Assembly (NCBI GenBank): GCA_002786915.1
Contig: PCUV01000060.1
Coordinates: 128,011 to 192,010 of the forward strand
Source of the DNA: Comamonadaceae bacterium CG12_big_fil_rev_8_21_14_0_65_59_15
Lineage (GTDB): Bacteria; Pseudomonadota; Gammaproteobacteria; Burkholderiales; Burkholderiaceae_C
Length of the DNA stretch: 64,000 nt
Reading direction: 5' to 3'
Shown: positions 29,431 to 38,700 of the stretch, piece by piece
Numbering within the stretch: position 1 is the stretch's first letter
Layout of the letters: each line of letters begins with the position of its first letter
Program-made: the position numbers and the translations under genes
The notes under the pieces: generated by a model
Seen by the model: the letters and a program-made list of their open reading frames with translations, nothing else
Told to the model about the DNA's origin: nothing
The model's database searches: none

Positions 29431-31350
29431 TTGAATAATCCGTGGTTCTCAAAAATTGCTGTGTGGATGGTGATCGCGATGGTGCTGTTTACTGTCTTCA
29501 AACAGTTTGACACCCGCCCGGCCGCCGGCGCCGGCTATTTGGGCTATTCCGATTTTCTGGAAGAGGTGCGCAACAACCGCATCAAAAGCGCCGTCATTCA
29601 AGAGGGTCAGAGTGGCACCGAGATCATCGCCATCACCAGCGATGACCGCCGGGTGCGCACCACCGCCACTTACCTGGACCGCGGCCTGGTGGGCGACCTG
29701 ATCGCCAACGACGTCAAATTTGATGTGCGTGCGCGTGAAGAAGGCTCGCTGCTGATGACCTTGCTCGTCAGCTGGGGCCCGATGTTGCTCTTGATTGGCG
29801 TGTGGATTTACTTTATGCGCCAGATGCAGGGCGGTGGCAAGGGCGGCGCCTTCAGTTTTGGCAAAAGCAAGGCGCGCCTGCTGGACGAAAACACCAATTC
29901 GGTCACCTTTGCCGACGTGGCCGGTTGTGATGAGGCCAAGGAAGAAGTCAAGGAAGTCGTCGATTTTCTGAAAGACCCGGCCAAGTTCCAGAAGCTGGGC
30001 GGGCGCATTCCGCGCGGCCTGTTGTTGGTGGGGCCTCCCGGTACCGGCAAAACCTTGTTGGCCAAGTCAATTGCGGGCGAGGCCAAGGTGCCGTTTTTCA
30101 GCATCTCGGGTTCTGACTTTGTCGAAATGTTTGTCGGTGTGGGCGCCAGCCGTGTGCGCGACATGTTTGAAAACGCCAAGAAAAACGCACCGTGCATCAT
30201 CTTCATCGACGAAATTGACGCAGTGGGTCGCCAGCGCGGTGCCGGTCTGGGTGGTGGCAATGACGAGCGCGAGCAAACGTTGAATCAGATGCTGGTTGAG
30301 ATGGACGGCTTTGAGACCAACCTGGGCGTGATCGTGGTGGCCGCCACCAACCGGCCCGACATTCTGGACGCCGCGTTGCTGCGCCCCGGGCGATTTGACC
30401 GTCAGGTGTATGTAACACTGCCCGACATTCGCGGCCGTGAGCAGATTCTGAATGTGCACATGCGCAAGGTGCCCTTGAGCCCGGACGTGAACGCGGGCGT
30501 GATCGCACGCGGTACGCCCGGCATGAGCGGCGCGGATCTGGCCAACCTGTGCAACGAGGCCGCGCTAATGGCCGCCCGGCGCAATGCCCGCACGGTGGAG
30601 ATGCAAGACTTTGAAAAGGCCAAGGACAAAATCCTGATGGGCCCCGAGCGCAAGAGCATGGTCATGCCGGAAGAAGAGCGGCGCAACACGGCCTACCACG
30701 AATCGGGCCACGCGCTGATTGGCAAGTTGTTGCCCAAGTGCGACCCGGTGCACAAGGTCACGATCATTCCGCGTGGCCGTGCCCTGGGCGTGACGATGAG
30801 CTTGCCGGCACAAGACCGCTACAGCTATGACAAAGAATACATGCTCAACCAGATCAGCATGCTGTTTGGTGGGCGCATTGCCGAAGAAGTGTTCATGAAC
30901 CAGATGACCACCGGCGCCAGCAACGACTTTGAGCGCGCCACGCAAATCGCGCGTGACATGGTCATGCGCTACGGCATGACGGCCGCACTGGGCCCCATGG
31001 TCTATGCTGAGAACGAAGGCGAAGTGTTTTTGGGCCGCTCGGTCACCAAGACCACCAACATGAGCGAAGAAACCATGCAGAAGGTGGACGCCGAGGTGCG
31101 CCGCATCATTGACGAGCAATACGCGCAGGCGCGTCGCCTGATCGAAGAAAACAGCGACAAGATGCACGCCATGGCCAAAGCGCTGCTGGAGTGGGAAACC
31201 ATCGACAGCGACCAGCTTGACGACATCATGGCTGGCAAACCCCCGCGCGCGCCCAAGGACTGGACACCGCGCGTGGCACCCACTGGCTCTGACAGCGGCA
31301 GTGGTGGTGCACCCGCTGTGAAGCCCGACGCTGCACCGCACGCGGCCTGA
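29431..31350 (+). CDS. ftsH: ATP-dependent zinc metalloprotease FtsH
   Basis: Membrane-anchored AAA+ protease that degrades LpxC, sigma-32 and faulty membrane proteins. It has 639 residues: two N-terminal membrane helices (about 8-28 and 105-125), Walker A GPPGTGKT, Walker [11 protein letters not shown], the arginine-finger region and the zinc motif HESGH. TTG 29431 was chosen because GGAG at 29421-29424 is 6 bases upstream and the protein then begins [12 protein letters not shown]. An intrinsic terminator follows. Confidence 0.96.
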   Translation: MNNPWFSKIAVWMVIAMVLFTVFKQFDTRPAAGAGYLGYSDFLEEVRNNRIKSAVIQEGQSGTEIIAITSDDRRVRTTATYLDRGLVGDLIANDVKFDVRAREEGSLLMTLLVSWGPMLLLIGVWIYFMRQMQGGGKGGAFSFGKSKARLLDENTNSVTFADVAGCDEAKEEVKEVVDFLKDPAKFQKLGGRIPRGLLLVGPPGTGKTLLAKSIAGEAKVPFFSISGSDFVEMFVGVGASRVRDMFENAKKNAPCIIFIDEIDAVGRQRGAGLGGGNDEREQTLNQMLVEMDGFETNLGVIVVAATNRPDILDAALLRPGRFDRQVYVTLPDIRGREQILNVHMRKVPLSPDVNAGVIARGTPGMSGADLANLCNEAALMAARRNARTVEMQDFEKAKDKILMGPERKSMVMPEEERRNTAYHESGHALIGKLLPKCDPVHKVTIIPRGRALGVTMSLPAQDRYSYDKEYMLNQISMLFGGRIAEEVFMNQMTTGASNDFERATQIARDMVMRYGMTAALGPMVYAENEGEVFLGRSVTKTTNMSEETMQKVDAEVRRIIDEQYAQARRLIEENSDKMHAMAKALLEWETIDSDQLDDIMAGKPPRAPKDWTPRVAPTGSDSGSGGAPAVKPDAAPHAA

Positions 31351-31369
31351 TCGTCCTTCAAACCAATCA

Positions 31370-31390
31370 CGGGGCCACGGCCCCGTTTTT
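31370..31390 (+). terminator. Intrinsic terminator after ftsH, abutting folP
   Basis: CGGGGC-CACG-GCCCCG followed by five T. The T-run ends one base before the folP ATG, so the hairpin occupies the place where a folP Shine-Dalgarno should be. Confidence 0.8.
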
Positions 31391-31391
31391 C

Positions 31392-32255
31392 ATGACCTGG
31401 CAAACCACCCGTTTTCAGATCGACCTGCGTCGCCCGCAGGTGATGGGCATCGTCAACGTGACGCCCGATTCGTTTTCAGACGGTGGTCAGCACGCCACCA
31501 CGTTGGCCGCATTGCGCCACTGTGAACAGTTGGTACGCGACGGTGCGGATCTGCTGGACATCGGTGGCGAATCCACCCGGCCTGGTGCCGCGCCCTTGTC
31601 GGTGCAAGACGAACTGGCACGTGTGTTGCCCGTCATTGCGGGTGCGTTGTCGCTGGGCGTGCCCTTGTCGGTGGACACCTACAAACCGCAGGTGATGCAG
31701 GCCGCGCTGGATCTGGGCGCAGACATCATCAACGACGTCTGGGCGCTGCGCTGGCGCGCGCCGGGCGATGCCCTGACAGGCAGCCAGGTGGTCGCCGACC
31801 ACCCCAACTGTGGTGTGTGCCTGATGCACATGCACCGTGAACCGCAAACCATGCAGGTGCAGCCCATGCAGGGCGACGTGGTACCACAAGTGCTTTCATT
31901 TTTGAAGCACTCTGCGCATGATTTACAAGGGCTAGGGGTCGAAAAGTCTCGTATTTTGCTGGACCCTGGCATCGGCTTTGGCAAGACGGTGGCGCAGAAT
32001 TTTGCCTTGCTGCAGCGTCAGCGTGAGCTGTGCGCGGCGGGCTATCCGTTGCTGGCGGGCTGGTCGCGCAAGTCATCGCTGGCGGGCATGGTGCCTCCCG
32101 GCGCGGCGCCCTTGTCCGCGCAAGAGCGCCTGGCGCCCAGCTTGGCCGCCGCGCTGCTGGCGGCCGAGCGTGGGGCTGCTGTGCTGCGCGTGCATGACGT
32201 GCGGGAGACGGTGCAGGCCTTGCAGGTCCTGCGCGCGATAACATCCATGCCTTGA
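31392..32255 (+). CDS. folP: Dihydropteroate synthase
   Basis: Joins p-aminobenzoate and hydroxymethyl-dihydropterin diphosphate in folate synthesis; sulfonamide target. The 287-residue protein has [27 protein letters not shown] and GWSRKS. ATG 31392 gives a natural N-terminus ([17 protein letters not shown]) but has no Shine-Dalgarno because the ftsH terminator precedes it directly. Bases 31890-31948 match the mini-element. It pairs with ftsH and glmM as in most proteobacteria. Confidence 0.95.
   Translation: MTWQTTRFQIDLRRPQVMGIVNVTPDSFSDGGQHATTLAALRHCEQLVRDGADLLDIGGESTRPGAAPLSVQDELARVLPVIAGALSLGVPLSVDTYKPQVMQAALDLGADIINDVWALRWRAPGDALTGSQVVADHPNCGVCLMHMHREPQTMQVQPMQGDVVPQVLSFLKHSAHDLQGLGVEKSRILLDPGIGFGKTVAQNFALLQRQRELCAAGYPLLAGWSRKSSLAGMVPPGAAPLSAQERLAPSLAAALLAAERGAAVLRVHDVRETVQALQVLRAITSMP
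31890..31948 (+). repeat. AT-rich mini-element inside folP
   Basis: TGCTTTCATTTTTGAAGCAC, then TCTGCGCATGATT and ACAAGGGCTAGGGG, in the same order as intergenic copies. It is read in frame as a helix between the MHMHREP region and the [10 protein letters not shown] motif. Confidence 0.65.
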
Positions 32256-32289
32256 TCGACAACACAATAAGCACAGGGGAAAGCAAGTT

Positions 32290-33633
32290 ATGACACGACG
32301 CTATTTTGGCACCGACGGTATTCGCGGCACGGTCGGTTTGCCGCCCATCACCGCCGACTTTTGCCTGCGCCTGGCGCATTCGGTGGGGCGCGTGCTCAAG
32401 CGCACCGAGGCGCGCCCAACGGTGCTGATCGGCAAGGACACGCGTATTTCAGGCTACATGTTGGAGAGCGCGCTGGAAAGCGGCTTCAACTCGGCCGGGG
32501 TGGATGTGGTGCTGCTCGGGCCGCTGCCCACACCGGGCGTGGCCTACCTGACGCGCGCGCAGCGTGCCGCGCTGGGCGTGGTGATCAGCGCCAGCCACAA
32601 CCCGTTTGACGACAATGGCATCAAATTTTTCAGCGCACAGGGTGCCAAACTGCCCGACGCGTGGGAGCAAGAGGTAGAAGCCGTGCTGGCCACCGAACCG
32701 GTGTGGGCAGAGTCGGCCGCACTGGGCAAGTCGCGCCGGCTTGAGGACGCTGCCGGGCGCTATATTGAATTTTGCAAAAGCACGTTTGCCAACAACCTGA
32801 CACTCAAAGGCATGCGCATTGTGGTGGACGCAGCGCACGGTGCGGCCTACCAGATTGCGCCCAAGGTTTTTCACGAGCTGGGCGCCGAGGTCATTTCGAT
32901 CGGCTGCGCGCCAGACGGCCTGAACATCAACAAAGGTGTGGGCGCCACGCATCCGCAAGCCTTGGTGGATGCGGTCAAGGCGCACCGTGCTGACCTGGGC
33001 GTGGCACTGGACGGCGACGCCGACCGGTTGCAATTGGTGGACGCGCAGGGCCGCCTGTTCAATGGTGACGAGTTGCTGTACCTGATGGTCGATGACCGCT
33101 TGCGTCGTGGCGAGGCGGTGCCCGGCGTGGTGGGCACGCTGATGACCAACATGGCGGTCGAAGTGGCGCTGAAAGCACGCGGTGTGCCGCTGGTGCGCGC
33201 CAAGGTGGGTGACCGCTATGTGTTGGAAGAGCTGGAAAAGAACCAGTGGATTCTGGGTGGTGAAGGCTCGGGCCATTTGCTGGCACTGGACAAGCATTCC
33301 ACCGGCGACGGTTTGATTTCTGCCCTACAGGTGCTGCAAACCGTGGTGCGCAGCGGGCAAACGCTGGCGCAGCTGCTGCAAGATGTGACGCTGTTTCCAC
33401 AGACGCTGATCAACGTGCGTCTGCAGCCGGGGCAAGACTGGAAGAGCAACGCCCGCCTGGCCGATGCCACGCGCGCGGTGCAGACCGAACTGGGCGAGAC
33501 CGGGCGCGTGCTGATTCGTGCCAGCGGCACCGAGCCGCTGCTGCGTGTGATGGTGGAAGCGCGTGACGCCGCACAGGCCAAGGCGTGCGCGCAGCGCATT
33601 GCCAGCACCTTGTCAGATCCGAGCGAGCCGTGA
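32290..33633 (+). CDS. glmM: Phosphoglucosamine mutase
   Basis: Interconverts glucosamine 6- and 1-phosphate for UDP-GlcNAc, feeding peptidoglycan and lipid A. The 447-residue protein has the N-terminal [11 protein letters not shown], the phosphoserine loop [15 protein letters not shown], the metal motif DGDADR and the phosphate-binding [12 protein letters not shown]. Its stop overlaps the next ATG (TGATG), indicating coupling to the GNAT gene. Confidence 0.97.
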   Translation: MTRRYFGTDGIRGTVGLPPITADFCLRLAHSVGRVLKRTEARPTVLIGKDTRISGYMLESALESGFNSAGVDVVLLGPLPTPGVAYLTRAQRAALGVVISASHNPFDDNGIKFFSAQGAKLPDAWEQEVEAVLATEPVWAESAALGKSRRLEDAAGRYIEFCKSTFANNLTLKGMRIVVDAAHGAAYQIAPKVFHELGAEVISIGCAPDGLNINKGVGATHPQALVDAVKAHRADLGVALDGDADRLQLVDAQGRLFNGDELLYLMVDDRLRRGEAVPGVVGTLMTNMAVEVALKARGVPLVRAKVGDRYVLEELEKNQWILGGEGSGHLLALDKHSTGDGLISALQVLQTVVRSGQTLAQLLQDVTLFPQTLINVRLQPGQDWKSNARLADATRAVQTELGETGRVLIRASGTEPLLRVMVEARDAAQAKACAQRIASTLSDPSEP

Positions 33634-34139
33634 TGGGGGTTGCAGCTACATTGCGCATCTGCCGGGCCGACTATGGCGACGCAGCGCACATGCGCGCGTT
33701 GATTGGTTTGCTTGACGGCTACGCCCGTGACCCCGCTGGGGGCGGCGAACCGCTGTCAAACTTTGCCAAAGCCAACCTGCCCGCCGCGCTGCGCGCGCGC
33801 CCGATGCTGTTTAGTGTGCTGGCGTTTGACGATAGCCAAAATGGCTTGCCGGTAGGGCTGGTCAATTGTGTGGAAGGTTTTTCCACTTTTGCCTGCCAGC
33901 CGCTGGTGAACGTGCACGACGTGGTGGTGGCTTCTAGCCACCGTGGGCAGGGCATTGGGGCTGTCATGCTGGAAAAAGTGGAGCACATCGCGCGCTCGCG
34001 GGGCGCGTGCAAGCTGACGCTGGAAGTGCTCTCTGGCAACGAAACGGCCGCCAAACTGTACCGCCGCATCGGGTTTGAAAACTACCAGCTGGACCCCGGT
34101 ATGGGGCACGCCTTGTTCATGCAGAAGTGGCTGGGGTAG
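33633..34139 (+). CDS. GNAT-family N-acetyltransferase
   Basis: A 168-residue acetyltransferase-fold protein. The acetyl-CoA loop is in VVASSHRGQGIGAVMLEKVE, and the later NETAAKLYRRIGFENY segment is the usual C-terminal GNAT motif. Substrate unknown. The ATG overlaps the glmM stop. A small membrane protein gene follows 14 bases after it. Confidence 0.85.
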   Translation: MGVAATLRICRADYGDAAHMRALIGLLDGYARDPAGGGEPLSNFAKANLPAALRARPMLFSVLAFDDSQNGLPVGLVNCVEGFSTFACQPLVNVHDVVVASSHRGQGIGAVMLEKVEHIARSRGACKLTLEVLSGNETAAKLYRRIGFENYQLDPGMGHALFMQKWLG

Positions 34140-34153
34140 AGCGAGGTGAACAT

Positions 34154-34486
34154 ATGAATTGGCTCAACAAACTACCAGGTTTCCAGCGCACGCCGTATGG
34201 GTTTGAGTGGCGCTTGCTGCGCATGCTGCCCCATGTGTTGTTGGCAGGCACCGTGCTGCCTGCTTTGGCGGCCGTCCTGGCGCGGTTTTTGATCACACAC
34301 GGCAGTGTGGCAGAGGTGGAACGCCACCTTCAGACCTTTGATTTCGCCATGATCGGCGTGGTGGTGTTGGTCTGGACCGCGGTGTTGACCGTCGGCATTG
34401 GCTGCATCATTGTCTGGTTGATGAAGGGCCCCGCCTATGTGGCCGATGGCTACAGCGTGTCGCACAGCGACAAGCCCAAAGTGTGA
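34154..34486 (+). CDS. Small hypothetical membrane protein
   Basis: A 110-residue protein with two hydrophobic segments (about residues 25-45 and 67-92) and a short polar C-terminus. I do not recognise a family with certainty. GAGGTGA at 34143-34149 precedes ATG 34154, which supports real translation. It is the last plus-strand gene before the toxin-antitoxin pair. Confidence 0.65.
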   Translation: MNWLNKLPGFQRTPYGFEWRLLRMLPHVLLAGTVLPALAAVLARFLITHGSVAEVERHLQTFDFAMIGVVVLVWTAVLTVGIGCIIVWLMKGPAYVADGYSVSHSDKPKV

Positions 34487-34513
34487 GCCCTGCGGGATCG
34501 AGGTCAAAAACTG

Positions 34514-34780
34514 TCAATCGTCGTAATGCCCACGGCACGCGATCACGTCCAAATCGGCATCGTCCACGGCATACACCAGTCGGTGCGCTTCATCAATCCG
34601 CCTTGACCAGTACCCAGCCATGTTGCCCAACAGGGGTTCGGGCTTGCCAATGCCTGTCAACGGATCACGCGCTGCCGCTTCGATCAGCGTATTGATGCGC
34701 TTCAATGTCTTTTTGTCCTGCCCCTGCCAATAGGTGTAGTCGTCCCATGCGGCCGGGGTGAATCGGATAGACCGCGCCAT
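34514..34780 (-). CDS. yoeB: YoeB-family toxin (mRNA interferase)
   Basis: Ribosome-dependent mRNA cleaving toxin of a type II module, 88 residues. The fold signature RSIRFTPAAWDDYTYW is at the N-terminus, the catalytic Arg/Glu lie in SRRIDEAHRLVYAV, and the C-terminal His-Tyr pair in CRGHYDD. It starts 3 bases after the antitoxin stop, the standard antitoxin-first order. Confidence 0.92.
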   Translation of the reverse strand: MARSIRFTPAAWDDYTYWQGQDKKTLKRINTLIEAAARDPLTGIGKPEPLLGNMAGYWSRRIDEAHRLVYAVDDADLDVIACRGHYDD

Positions 34781-34783
34781 GTA

Positions 34784-35038
34784 TCAAACCTTGGTCAGTT
34801 CGCGCCGGGTGGCCTTGCCTGCTTTGTGCTGTGCGATTGACTTGGCCAGGTGCGCCGCGTTAGCCGGGGTCGATAGCAGGTGCATGGTTTCCATGATGCT
34901 TTGGTAATGGTCAAGTGACATCACCACAGCGTCCGCCCCGTCACGCCTGCTGATGACTGTCACGTCAGCATCGTTGTGCACGCCGTCCAGCACTGCTTTC
35001 AAAGAACTGCGGGCTTCGGAATAAGTGACAATTTTCAT
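34784..35038 (-). CDS. yefM: YefM-family antitoxin
   Basis: Phd/YefM antitoxin of 84 residues that binds YoeB and represses its own operon. The N-terminal DNA-binding domain reads IVTYSEARSSLKAVLD, and the middle has VVMSLDHYQSIMETMHLL. The C-terminal part would wrap the toxin. An inverted repeat covering the promoter lies just upstream. Confidence 0.92.
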   Translation of the reverse strand: MKIVTYSEARSSLKAVLDGVHNDADVTVISRRDGADAVVMSLDHYQSIMETMHLLSTPANAAHLAKSIAQHKAGKATRRELTKV

Positions 35039-35060
35039 GGTCTGGGTGCTTTGCTAGTTG

Positions 35061-35083
35061 TACTTGAATTTGTGCAAGTATAA
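35061..35083 (-). promoter_or_regulatory. yefM-yoeB operator and -10
   Basis: TACTTG and CAAGTA (35061-35066, 35075-35080) form a perfect inverted repeat with an 8-base spacer. It overlaps TATACT on the minus strand (35078-35083), a good -10, about 40 bases before the yefM ATG. This layout fits autorepression. Confidence 0.55.
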
Positions 35084-35192
35084 CGCTATGCCTTTGCCAT
35101 CATGACGCCTTGACGGTGTTTTCAGAGTAACCGCCTACCATCAGAACTGCCATGAATTTGATGGTAAGCAATGAAACCATCTGACGCAAAGA

Positions 35193-35228
35193 AAAACCCG
35201 CCACGCTAGGGAAACGTGCGGGTTTTGA
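35193..35228 (-). terminator. Terminator of the tRNA-Gly gene
   Basis: AACCCGC and GCGGGTT arms, extended by ACG/CGT across a one-base bulge, with A-runs on one side and T-runs on the other. It lies about 30 bases beyond the tRNA 3' end and could work in both directions. Confidence 0.7.
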
Positions 35229-35258
35229 CTTGTTTTGATACGGTCTGAAACCGTCACT

Positions 35259-35332
35259 TGGAGCGGGTGAAGGGAATCGAACCCTCGTATGAAGCTTGGG
35301 AAGCTGCCGTTCTACCATTGAACTACACCCGC
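35259..35332 (-). tRNA. tRNA-Gly (anticodon CCC)
   Basis: 74 nt including an encoded CCA. The acceptor begins GCGGGTG, the D-arm has AGTTCAATGGTAGAACG, the anticodon loop is TTCCCAA giving CCC, and the T-arm has GAGGGTTCGATTCCCTT. It resembles E. coli glyU as recalled. The anticodon stem has one C-T mismatch. Confidence 0.95.
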
Positions 35333-35339
35333 GTTTTAA

Positions 35340-35741
35340 GTTGTTGATTTAAAACAACTTTTTCCTGACCAAAACGACACGATGGGTCAGTTCAGTGGGG
35401 GATTTTACCCCTAAAATTACCGGCTCAACTCCAAGCAACTGGGGGCTGTCAAACCCTTTTGACGGTCCACCATGACTTACGGAATCCAGCTTGAGAAGAA
35501 AAAATTTGGCATTTACTACTTTCGGAAAACCATGCAGGTGCCATCTTTCAGCGTACGAGTCGGCGCCTTCTTCATCGCCGCAGCTGAGCGTTTGGCAGGC
35601 ACCACCGGATCACGCGTGGCGTTGGCCGCCTGTTCCTAAACGGTAAACGCTAACGACACCCGTGCTTGGTGCATGTGCCACTCCACATGGTAGGCCAGTA
35701 TGCACAGAAGAATATGCATACGCATCCCGCCTAACGTGTCG
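35340..35741. other. Intergenic region between tRNA-Gly and the large exported-protein gene
   Basis: About 400 bases. The left part should hold the tRNA promoter on the minus strand. A GTTG...CAAC dyad lies at about 35342-35360. The only reading frame of note is the 55-codon one at 35472-35639. The right end, after the stop of the large gene, shows no obvious terminator. Confidence 0.5.
35472..35639 (+). CDS. Small unrecognised ORF, possibly a gene fragment
   Basis: 55 codons from ATG to TAA with no clear Shine-Dalgarno. The start, MTYGIQLEKKKFGIYYFRK, is loosely like the N-terminus of phage-type tyrosine recombinases, and the rest has no recognisable motif. It lies on the 5' side of the tRNA, not the 3' side where integrases usually sit, so this is weak. 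It may be chance or a remnant. Confidence 0.2.
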   Translation: MTYGIQLEKKKFGIYYFRKTMQVPSFSVRVGAFFIAAAERLAGTTGSRVALAACS

Positions 35742-38700
35742 TTACGGCTTATTCACCCAGAATCCATCGCCTGGTGCCAGCACTTTCCCGTTCAAAGTGA
35801 AGTCGAGATAGCTCTTGGCGGTAATGTAGTCGGTCAGTTTGGTCGCGCCTTGTGCCTCCAGACTGGGAGCGTAAAAGTACCAGCCGCTTTGCAGCGCATC
35901 CCAGGCCCAGAGTGTGGTCAGGTTGATCGGAACGACACCGGCGGCCGGGGGTTCCGCACCGATGGCCTTGTTGAAAGCGCTCGGTGTCTTGTTATCACCA
36001 ATGGCGATTAGATTCCAGCCCGACAACAACAGACTTGATCCATCCAGTTTCGGTTGCAATGAGTTTGAAGTCACCAGGGCTGGGGCCGAGACCGTTGCAC
36101 TGAACTCAATTTTGGCGTTGACCCAGAAACCTTCCCCCGCACCGATCGAAGTCAATACGTCGTAGCCTTTGTTCTCAGCGTAGTCAAGCAATTGCTGGCC
36201 CGTTAGTGTCGGTGTGTAAAACGCCCACTTGGACAGGCTGGCAAGCCACTTCCAGACTGTGATGATCTTGCTTTCATCATTGAACGCTGCCGCATCGATG
36301 GTGCCGGTGCCTCCATTGCCCACTAGGTTCCAGCCCGGCACCAGAGTCAAGGTCAATGTCGTACTGCCCAAGGTAGTGGTCGTCGTCGAGCTGGTGGTTG
36401 AAGTCGAAGTTGTAGACGATGTTGATGTCGTGGTCGTGCTTGTACCCGAGATCACTATGGTGACTGAACTGGACAGCGCAGAGCAGTTGTTGGCCGCGTC
36501 ACAAGCCGCTACTGCGTAGCTATAGCTGCCGCCATCGGCGACCGCATGGTCAGGCCAGAAGTTATTGTTTGCCCCACCGGGTTGGCCAGCGAGGACACTA
36601 TTGCGGTAAACCTTGTAACCGCTAACGCCCACGTTGTCGGTGGAAATACCCCACGACACGTTAACCACCTTGGCGCCAGCCAAACTTGCCTCTACGGCAT
36701 TGACTGAGCCAGGTACCGTGGGGGCCGTGGTATCGCCGCCACCACTCCCGCTGCCATAGGTAAAGCTACCCTGGGCAAACGAAGTGCCATCAGTACACGC
36801 ACTGCTGCGCTGCACCAACACGTTGTAGTTGTAGCTTGTCCCCGGTGTCAACGGCGGGCCGTCATAAACAACCGAGTTGGCCGAGACGTTGTAGCGGTCC
36901 CATAGGTGGTTGTTGTTGCTGTCATTGAGCTCAACGCCATAAACCGCATTGGCATCACCAATTCCGGTCCAACTAAAGGTCAGCGCACCGGTCACAGAAC
37001 CGGTTGGTGCGAGGTTGGTGGCAAATTGCTGCTGGAAGCATGACACCGTCGCTGTTGCCGTGTGGCTGCCTGTGGCATCTTCAATCGTGAACGTGTAGTT
37101 GTACGGCAATCCACTTGGGTAGCTGGTCCAGACGCTGCCAAAGTAGGTGTTACTGGGAGCCATCCAGGAATTCCACGCGCCACCCACGGTGTCATAAGTC
37201 AGCGGTGCCGGATTGGCCACCGTGCCGGTAATGCCGGCACCTATCACGCTGACTGAAGTTGCAGTCTGGGGCGAGTCTTGGTACTGCGCCTGAATGGTAT
37301 AGCCGTTGGCCCAATGCTGCGCATAAACCGTCGGATTGCTGCTACCGCCGCCGCTACCACACACGGCAATGTCTGCAGTTAAAGAAAATGTGCCATCCGC
37401 TTTGAGAGTCAGTAACCATTGACTGCCAGTGTGATCTGCGAAGTTCCAACTACCGACCACGTCACCGACCGTCCCGTTGGACCGCGTCCAGGTCATGTTG
37501 TCTTTGCCGGTCCAGGCCATGGTGGTGGCAGAGATGGTTGTTACGGTATTGATCACTTCGCCGCCGGCAGGCCCCTCACAAGCAAAGTCAGAGCTGGTGA
37601 CATTGGCCGTCAATGCACCAGTTGCAGAATTCCAGGTGTAGCTGCCACTGGCCTGGTGTGGTCCAGGCCCAGCGTCCAAGTCGCCCAGAGTTGCAAAACT
37701 GGTGCGTTGCACGTTGGAGACGCGCAATTCATCGATCTGCAAACCGCTGGCGCTGTAGCCCAGCAGGACTGAGCCGCCGTAGCCACTGGCTGGCATGCCC
37801 GTATTGGTGTCACTGCCCACTTGCACACCGTTGAGGTAGAGCTTGGCCCCGGCGCTGCCCCAAGTGGCGGCAACATGAGTCCAACGGTTCAGTGGCACCG
37901 TCGTGGCACCAGAATTCAAGGAAAAAGCGGCCCAGGCACCCGCTTGAAGTTGGCCAGTAGACGTTACGTTCATGCTAAACGTCCAGCCTGCACAAGCTCC
38001 CGGATATGGCCCTTGGTTTACCAGTGCTACGCCGCTGGCGTAGCTGGTCAGGTAGGTCCAAAATTCGATCGTTCCGTTGGCCTGGCTCAGCAATTGGCCG
38101 CCGGGGTACTGCAAGTATGTGGCTGAACCAACCGGCTGACCGCTTGGTGCCAGCAGCGTCAAAGCCTGGCTCAGGCCGTTCGGGCCGTCAGCAAACGCCG
38201 AGTTTGGCGTTGCTGATGCCTTGGGACCACCGCAGGCCGCGCCGCTTTCGCTGAAAGCCAGGATATTGGCACTGGTGGCCCCATTAAAGTGATCGATCAA
38301 GACGGTGTTGGCATCTGACGCGTATGGCATTTTCAGGCCGGGGTCAAACGCTTCAAGGCTTGCTAGGGCAACGTTGTCAGCGCCAGCACCTCCGGCTACA
38401 TAGAGCTTGCCATTGATCACGCCACCGGTGGTACTGGAGCGCGGCGTCGGCATTTTTGGCTGGGCTGTCCATACATCGGAAACTGGGTTGTATTCCTCAG
38501 TAGCGGTCAGACCCGCTACGAAAATATGACCACCAATGACCGCAGTGGTAGCTGCCGTGTCCACCTGATGTGTGGCTTTGCTTGCCCAACTGTTGGTCAG
38601 CGGGTTATAGACCTCGATGGTTTGGGACATCACCAAGCTTTGCGCAGCAGTGGAGCCACAGCAGCCGCCCATCACATACAAAAGGTTGTTGGCCACGACT

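Noticed and set aside
35472..35639. Integrase remnant marking an island at tRNA-Gly
   Set aside because: The similarity is only a few residues, the frame is on the 5' side of the tRNA, and no duplicated tRNA end was found. It is kept only as a low-confidence ORF.
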